A DNA stretch of 64,000 nucleotides, from assembly GCA_022826005.1 (NCBI GenBank), contig JAJDVT010000011.1, forward strand, positions 1 through 64,000, read 5' to 3'. A program made the translations under genes and the position numbers. Shown here in pieces: positions 59,664 through 64,000 of the stretch. Each line of letters begins with the position of its first letter. Position 1 is the stretch's first letter. A model generated the notes under the pieces. That model ran no database searches. It was not told the origin of the DNA and saw nothing but the letters and a program-made list of their open reading frames with translations. This DNA comes from Gemmatimonadota bacterium. GTDB lineage: Bacteria > Gemmatimonadota > Gemmatimonadetes > Longimicrobiales > Gaopeijiaceae.

Positions 59664-60224
59664 TCAGCCGGGCCACAGCCACCCGAAGATGGCACCGGTG
59701 AGCAGCGCGTAGGCGAGTCCGTCGGCGGCGTGCTTGAAGGCGACGCGCGCGGGGAGGCCGAACCAGATGCACTCCTGGAAGCCGATGAAGCCGTGCGCCA
59801 TGAACGCTGCCGTGCCGGTGACCTGGAAGACCTTCAGGAAGTCAGTGCCGACCGGCAGCACCGCGGACCCCAGGTAGCCCACAAACAGGACGACCACGAG
59901 GTGCAGCAGCAGCGACTTGAGGATCGATGACCTCATGTCCAGCACTGCCCTGGAGTCGCGCACGCGCAGGATGCCGACCGGGCCCGTGTGCACCCGCGCC
60001 TTGTAGGCATCGGATTGTTCCCCTTCGGGGCCGGCCCAGGGGAAGTAGTACATCCCGGGTCCGGACGTGGTCCGCCGAACGGCGTCCATCAGGGCGTCCT
60101 GGTCGTCCGGGGGAGAGAAGTCGTTCTTGTGGTGCGGCATCAGCATCCATACGATGGCGCTCACAATGAACACGGCGCCGCCGGCGATCAGGATGGGTGC
60201 CCAGAGGGCGGAAAGGGTTACCAT
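59664..60224 (-). CDS. Membrane protein of unknown function
   Basis: 186 residues from the ATG at 60224. First TM helix ALWAPILIAGGAVFIVSAIVW, then a ~65-residue soluble loop with HHKNDFSPPDDQDALMDAVR and FPWAGPEGEQSDAYKARV, then three or so helices (LLLHLVVVLFVGYLGSAVLP, VTGTAAFMAHGFIGFQECIW, LAYALLTGAIFGWLW). The helical part contains HGF and a long conserved-looking face but no motif I can name. Lies 78 bp upstream of the OsmC gene on the same strand, so they may be cotranscribed. No SD visible. Confidence 0.7.
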   Translation of the reverse strand: MVTLSALWAPILIAGGAVFIVSAIVWMLMPHHKNDFSPPDDQDALMDAVRRTTSGPGMYYFPWAGPEGEQSDAYKARVHTGPVGILRVRDSRAVLDMRSSILKSLLLHLVVVLFVGYLGSAVLPVGTDFLKVFQVTGTAAFMAHGFIGFQECIWFGLPARVAFKHAADGLAYALLTGAIFGWLWPG

Positions 60225-60510
60225 GGATTGGATGGTCCGGCGTTGCAGGGTGTGAGGTTGCGCTTGGGGGGTCCTGCCCTCCCGGGTCCGTCCGGGACCG
60301 GCCCGTGACAATGGACCAGGGGCTGGTCGGTGGCGATCCGCGCAGGATTGGACCCCCGGCAATCCGGTCAGGACTGGCCCGCAGTGATACGGCACAATAG
60401 TGTGGCAGGGGATCGGGGGCCAGTTTCATGGGGCTTACGGCGTTGGCGGACGCCGAAACGAAGCAGCGCAATGCGGACGGATCCCGATCGTCCGTGCGAA
60501 GTGATCACAA

Positions 60511-60528
60511 TGTAAAGAGTACTTTACA
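60511..60528. promoter_or_regulatory. 18-bp TGTAAAG palindrome, site C
   Basis: TGTAAAG AGTA CTTTACA, the best of the three sites, ending 2 bp before the ATG at 60531 of the LolA-like gene. TACAAT (60525-60530) matches a -10 box at 5 of 6 positions on the + strand. The 60225-60530 gap holds no other feature I recognise. Confidence 0.6.
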
Positions 60529-60530
60529 AT

Positions 60531-61352
60531 ATGTCATGTTTACCGTACATTCGTCGTCGGGAGCCTGCACGGCGGGGCCTTCCTTGCTTTGTGGGAATAC
60601 CGCTGGTGCTCTTCCTGGGCGCGGCTTCGGCGGCTGTCCTTCCAGCCCCGGCCTTCACCCAGACCGACCCCCGCGTCCTCGAGATCATCGACGAAGTCGA
60701 CCGCCTCATGCGCGGCGAGTCCAGCACGGGCCGCATGCGCATGGAGATCGACACGGAGAACTGGTCCCGCACACTGGAGATGCGGGTGTGGTCGCTGGGG
60801 ACGGAGTACTCGCTGGTGCGCGTGGACAGTCCGGCGCGGGAGGCCGGGAGCGCGACCCTCAAGGTAGAAAACGAGGTCTGGAACTACCTTCCCCGCGCTG
60901 ACCGGACGATGAAGCTTCCGCCCTCGATGATGCTCGGCGCATGGATGAGCTCGCATTTCACCAACGACGACCTCGTCAAGGAGAGCCGGATCATTGAGGA
61001 CTACGACATCGTCATCTCCTTCGAGGGGGACCGCGACGGCGAGGAGGTCTGGGAGTTCACGATGACGCCCAAGCCCGAGGCGCCGGTGATCTGGGGGCAG
61101 ATCGTGCAGCGGATTCGCAAGGGCGACCGCATGCCGCTGTGGGCACGCTACTACGACGAGGACGGGACCGTCTCGCGCACCATCACCTTCTCGGACTTCG
61201 CGACCCTGGGCGGGCGCCTGGTGCCGACGCGAATGGTGATCCAGCCCGCCGACAGCGAGGAGCGTACGGTCGTGACCTACCTGGAGCTGGAGTTCGACGG
61301 GGGGCTGGAGGCGGACTTCTTCAGCCTGCGCAGTCTGCGGGCGCGGCGATGA
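60531..61352 (+). CDS. LolA-like outer-membrane lipoprotein-sorting protein
   Basis: 273 residues. Arg-rich n-region then a hydrophobic segment (VGIPLVLFLGAASAAVLPAP) and a mature domain with the LolA/LolB-like pattern: VDRLMRGESSTGRMRMEI, then the strands MRVWSLGTEYSLVRVDSPAR, ENEVWNYLPRADRTMKLPPS, SDFATLGGRLVPTRMVI. This subgroup typically sits beside ABC permeases like the two that follow. It should act in the periplasm as a carrier or sensor for hydrophobic ligands. Start is uncertain: the ATG at 60531 abuts palindrome C, and if the TACAAT there is the -10, translation must begin later, for example at the in-frame GTG 60591. Confidence 0.83.
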   Translation: MSCLPYIRRREPARRGLPCFVGIPLVLFLGAASAAVLPAPAFTQTDPRVLEIIDEVDRLMRGESSTGRMRMEIDTENWSRTLEMRVWSLGTEYSLVRVDSPAREAGSATLKVENEVWNYLPRADRTMKLPPSMMLGAWMSSHFTNDDLVKESRIIEDYDIVISFEGDRDGEEVWEFTMTPKPEAPVIWGQIVQRIRKGDRMPLWARYYDEDGTVSRTITFSDFATLGGRLVPTRMVIQPADSEERTVVTYLELEFDGGLEADFFSLRSLRARR

Positions 61353-61430
61353 CGCTGCGGGACGGGCGCGGGTGGGTGGCGGGCGCCCGGATGTCGGAAT
61401 GGGACGGCCTCTCGGGCCCGCGGGCCCGAC

Positions 61431-61526
61431 GATGACGGATTGTGGGAGCCACGGGTGGGTGGCGGGCGCGCCGATGACGGATTGTGGGAGCCACGGGTGG
61501 GTGGCGGGTGCACCGATGACGGATTG
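61431..61526 (+). repeat. 42-bp tandem repeat before the ABC permease
   Basis: Units at 61431 and 61473 plus a partial third from 61515, each beginning GATGACGGATTG and containing CCACGGGTGGGTGGCGGG. The last partial unit runs up to the permease ATG at 61533. Confidence 0.9.
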
Positions 61527-61532
61527 GGACGC

Positions 61533-62786
61533 ATGAACCACCGCATCTGGTGGCGGATCGCCTGGCGTAACCTGGGCCGCAACCGCCGCCGCACCGCGCT
61601 GACTGCCTCGGCGCTCACCTTCGGATTCGTGGCCTCGGTCCTGATGATCGGGTACATGGACGGGATGATGGAGGAGCTGGTCTCCAACGGGACGCGCGTG
61701 GCGACGGGCCAGGTGCAGATCCACGCCGAGGACTACGACCCCGAGCGGAGCATTCACCGCACGCTCGGGGGCCGGGAGGGGCTGGATGTGCGGGCTCTGC
61801 TGGCCGCGGTGGAGGGGCAGGACGGGGTGGTGGGGGCGGCGCCGCGGCTGTACGGGGGCGGGCTGGTCAGCTCCGGCGACGAGACGGTGGGGGGCATCCT
61901 GATGGGGGTCGACCCGGGGCGCGAAGCGCAAGTCAGCCGCTTCGAGATCTCGCTGGTGGCGGGGCGGATGCCTGGGCCGGACGAGATTGCGCTGGGCGAT
62001 GCAATGGCTGAAACGGTCGGTGCGCAAGTAGGCGACGAGGTGGTGCTGGTGGCTCCGGCGGCGGACGGGTCGACGGGGAACGATCTTTTCGCTGTATCGG
62101 GGATCTTCAGCGTGGGCGTCGGGGCGTTCGACGACAGCTACGCGCTCCTCGAGCTGGGCACGCTCGCGGAGCTCATGGCGATGGATCCCGGGCGCATCCA
62201 CGAGGTGGCGGTGTCCGTGGAGCGCGTCCGCGAGTCGGAGGCGGCCGCGGACCGGATCAGGGAGGCCGCGGCCGCGGTCGCGCCGGGACTGCGCACCGAG
62301 CCGTGGTCGGTCCTGCAGCCGCAGCTCTTCTTCATCGTCACATACGCCGACTCGATGAACTGGGTCGTTGCCGCGTTCATCTTCGGGATGGCGGCCTTCG
62401 GGGTCGCGAACGCGATGCTGCTGGCGACCTTCGAGCGCCGCCGGGAGTTCGGGGTCGCGCGGGCGCTGGGAACGTCGGGGCTTTCCGTGGGCCGGATCGT
62501 CGTCTTCGAAGGGATCCTCCTGGGGCTGTTGTCGCTGGGTGCCGGGCTGGTCCTCGCTGTCCCGCTCATGATCTACATTTACGAAAACCCCATCGACCTC
62601 AGCCGGTTCGTCGACACCTGGTCCTTTGGCGGCTCCGCGGTCCGTCCGATGCTGACCGTCGAGTATTCCGTTGTGGGACCCCTGGTCAGTGCGATCGCCC
62701 TGGTGATCACCGGCATCGTCGCGGCCCTCCTCCCGGCCTGGCGGGCCGTTCGCGTGCCGCCCGCCGACTCGCTCGCCAACCGCTAG
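61533..62786 (+). CDS. ABC transporter permease, FtsX/LolE-like
   Basis: 417 residues: TM helix near residues 20-40 (TASALTFGFVASVLMIGY), a ~230-residue periplasmic MacB-PCD-type domain, then three TM helices (MNWVVAAFIFGMAAFGVANA; VVFEGILLGLLSLGAGLVLA; GPLVSAIALVITGIVAALLP) and the FtsX motif ATFERRREFGVARALGTS. The architecture is that of LolC/LolE, which extract lipoproteins from the inner membrane. Together with the LolA-like protein upstream it points to a lipoprotein or lipid export system. The ATPase is not in the window. Confidence 0.9.
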   Translation: MNHRIWWRIAWRNLGRNRRRTALTASALTFGFVASVLMIGYMDGMMEELVSNGTRVATGQVQIHAEDYDPERSIHRTLGGREGLDVRALLAAVEGQDGVVGAAPRLYGGGLVSSGDETVGGILMGVDPGREAQVSRFEISLVAGRMPGPDEIALGDAMAETVGAQVGDEVVLVAPAADGSTGNDLFAVSGIFSVGVGAFDDSYALLELGTLAELMAMDPGRIHEVAVSVERVRESEAAADRIREAAAAVAPGLRTEPWSVLQPQLFFIVTYADSMNWVVAAFIFGMAAFGVANAMLLATFERRREFGVARALGTSGLSVGRIVVFEGILLGLLSLGAGLVLAVPLMIYIYENPIDLSRFVDTWSFGGSAVRPMLTVEYSVVGPLVSAIALVITGIVAALLPAWRAVRVPPADSLANR

Positions 62787-62789
62787 CCC

Positions 62790-64000
62790 GTGGAAGCCCG
62801 CCGGATGGTCCGCCTCCGCACCCTCGTCTGGCTTGCGCTGCGCAACCTGGGGCGGGAGTTGCGCCGGAGCGCGCTGACCGCCGCCGCGATGGCCATCGGG
62901 CTCGCGCTTCTGATCCTGTCGCGCACGCTGGCCGACGGTGCCCACGAGGACTGGATCGACGCTGGCGTGAGGCTCGGCGCGGGACACGTCACCATCCACG
63001 CCCCCGGCTACCGGGACAGCCAGAGCCTGGACGACCGCCTCACGAACGCGCAGCTGCAGGCGTCGCTGGCCGCGGTCGCCGCCGCTCCGACGCCGGATCC
63101 ACCGCTGGCCTCCGTGCGCGTGACCACGAGGGGGCTGGCGTCGTCGCCCGAGGGGGCGCTGCCGGCGTGGATCGCGGGCGTAGATGCCGCGGTGGAGCCG
63201 GCGTTCTCGCGGCTGGGCGAGGAGGTCGAGGACGGGCGCTACCTGGAAGAAGGCGACCGCCTCCACGCCTACATCGGTGCCGGGATGGCGGAGCGGCTCG
63301 GCGTGCGGACGGGGTCCCGCATGGTGCTCACGGCGCAGGCCGCTTCGGGCGACATCGAGGGGCAGCTGGTGCGCGTCGTGGGGATCTACCGCACGGGCGT
63401 GGACGCGCTCGACCAGTCGCTCGTCCACATCCCGCTCGGCACCGCGCGGTCGTGGCTGGGGGTGGAGGGGGCCACCACCGTGGCCGTGCTCCTGAGCCAC
63501 TCGTCGTACACGGACGCCGTGGTGGAGGGCGTGCGGGGCGGGGTGGATCCGGCCGGCACCGAGGTGGTGGGTTGGCCCGTGACCCAGCCGGACCTCTACT
63601 CGGCGCTGAAGCTCGACGACGGGGGCGACTGGGCCTTCCATATGATCCTCTTCGCAATCGTCGCGCTGGCGATCCTAAACGCCGTCTTCATGTCGGTGCT
63701 CCACCGGCAGCGCGAGATGGGCCTGCTCCGGGCCCTAGGGCTGAGCGGACGCGAAACGGGGCTGGTCGTCTTCACCGAAGGCGTTCTGCTGACCATGGCC
63801 AGCGGGATCGTCGGCGTGGCTCTGGGCCTGGCGGTGGTGTGGATCTTCTTCCGGGACGGACTGGACCTCTCGGGATTGTGGCCGGAGGACTTCAACGTCG
63901 GGGGCGTGGCGTTCGATCCGGTCCTGCATCCGGTCATCGAAGTCAAGCATGTGGTGCAGAGTGTGATCATGACGGCGGGGATCGGCCTGTTCGCATCCGC
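62790..64000 (+). CDS. ABC transporter permease, FtsX/LolE-like, 3' end outside window
   Basis: Open from the GTG at 62790 (4 bp after the previous stop; an in-frame ATG lies at 62805) to the right edge, 403 codons so far. MEARRMVRLRTLVWLALRNL starts a TM-proximal amphipathic segment; a periplasmic domain follows (AGHVTIHAPGYRDSQSLDDR, LPAWIAGVDAAVEPAFSRLG), then TM helix HMILFAIVALAILNAVFMSV with the FtsX motif LHRQREMGLLRALGLSGRE. It is the second subunit of a heterodimeric permease with the gene before it. Confidence 0.9.
   Translation, partial: MEARRMVRLRTLVWLALRNLGRELRRSALTAAAMAIGLALLILSRTLADGAHEDWIDAGVRLGAGHVTIHAPGYRDSQSLDDRLTNAQLQASLAAVAAAPTPDPPLASVRVTTRGLASSPEGALPAWIAGVDAAVEPAFSRLGEEVEDGRYLEEGDRLHAYIGAGMAERLGVRTGSRMVLTAQAASGDIEGQLVRVVGIYRTGVDALDQSLVHIPLGTARSWLGVEGATTVAVLLSHSSYTDAVVEGVRGGVDPAGTEVVGWPVTQPDLYSALKLDDGGDWAFHMILFAIVALAILNAVFMSVLHRQREMGLLRALGLSGRETGLVVFTEGVLLTMASGIVGVALGLAVVWIFFRDGLDLSGLWPEDFNVGGVAFDPVLHPVIEVKHVVQSVIMTAGIGLFAS

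Noticed and set aside
60540..63641. A 1033-codon open frame on the - strand opposite the Lol-like genes
   Set aside because: No recognisable domain; the + strand frames encode LolA-like and FtsX-type proteins.

Overview
This is a very GC-rich window (coding GC-skewed throughout, many GTG/TTG starts, dense 1-8 nt gene overlaps) from a diderm bacterium with a lipoprotein- and outer-membrane-rich gene content. The mix of many GEGPGEF-type 6-bladed beta-propeller lipoproteins, paired amidohydrolases, BlaI/M56 pairs, carboxypeptidase-regulatory/TonB-plug proteins and a permuted D-amino-acid-oxidase-like protein is what I associate with Gemmatimonadota. That assignment is inference; there is no rRNA or other phylogenetic marker here.

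Layout. 1-3332: the end of a metallophosphoesterase, a small membrane protein, and a DUF3311/sodium:solute symporter pair. 3446-11354: a complete histidine operon, hisG-[hisC+HAD]-hisB-hisH-hisF-[hisA+hisI+hisE]-hisD. It is preceded by a promoter, a 21-residue leader peptide rich in His codons, and an intrinsic terminator, which is a classical attenuator arrangement. All ten steps are covered if the HAD domain fused to HisC is the histidinol-phosphate phosphatase. 11450-13936: an Ig-like/LRR lipoprotein. 14167-17430 and 17427-27791: a stand-alone ACP and an alpha/beta hydrolase (+ strand) facing a 3454-residue type I PKS translationally coupled to an NCS2-type permease (- strand). The PKS has a fungal-type highly reducing module (KS-AT-DH-MT-ER-KR-ACP) followed by a truncated KS-AT whose AT lacks its nucleophile.

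27987-57536: an accessory region with a ZIP-like/ArsP-like permease fusion, eight beta-propeller proteins plus a ninth fragment, a BlaI/M56 regulatory pair and a truncated M56 stub that still has a strong promoter, two decayed copies of an Rpn/YhgA-type nuclease gene, three amidohydrolases, acetoacetyl-CoA synthetase, and a cytochrome c operon. 57608-60224: a 20-codon cationic amphipathic peptide gene, a circularly permuted DAO-like Tat lipoprotein, an OsmC family gene with an in-frame TGA at the catalytic Cys position followed by a bacterial SECIS-like hairpin, and a small membrane protein. 60531-64000: a LolA-like outer-membrane lipoprotein-sorting protein and two FtsX-type ABC permeases, the second running off the right edge.

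The points I consider most worth a second look are the His-leader attenuator, the OsmC selenoprotein candidate, the two near-identical 49-bp dyads (one inside hisD, one in the PKS promoter), the degenerate terminal PKS module, the 20-residue peptide, and three copies of an 18-bp palindrome (TGTAAAG-type) scattered over the window. No tRNA, rRNA, CRISPR array or intact insertion sequence was recognised.
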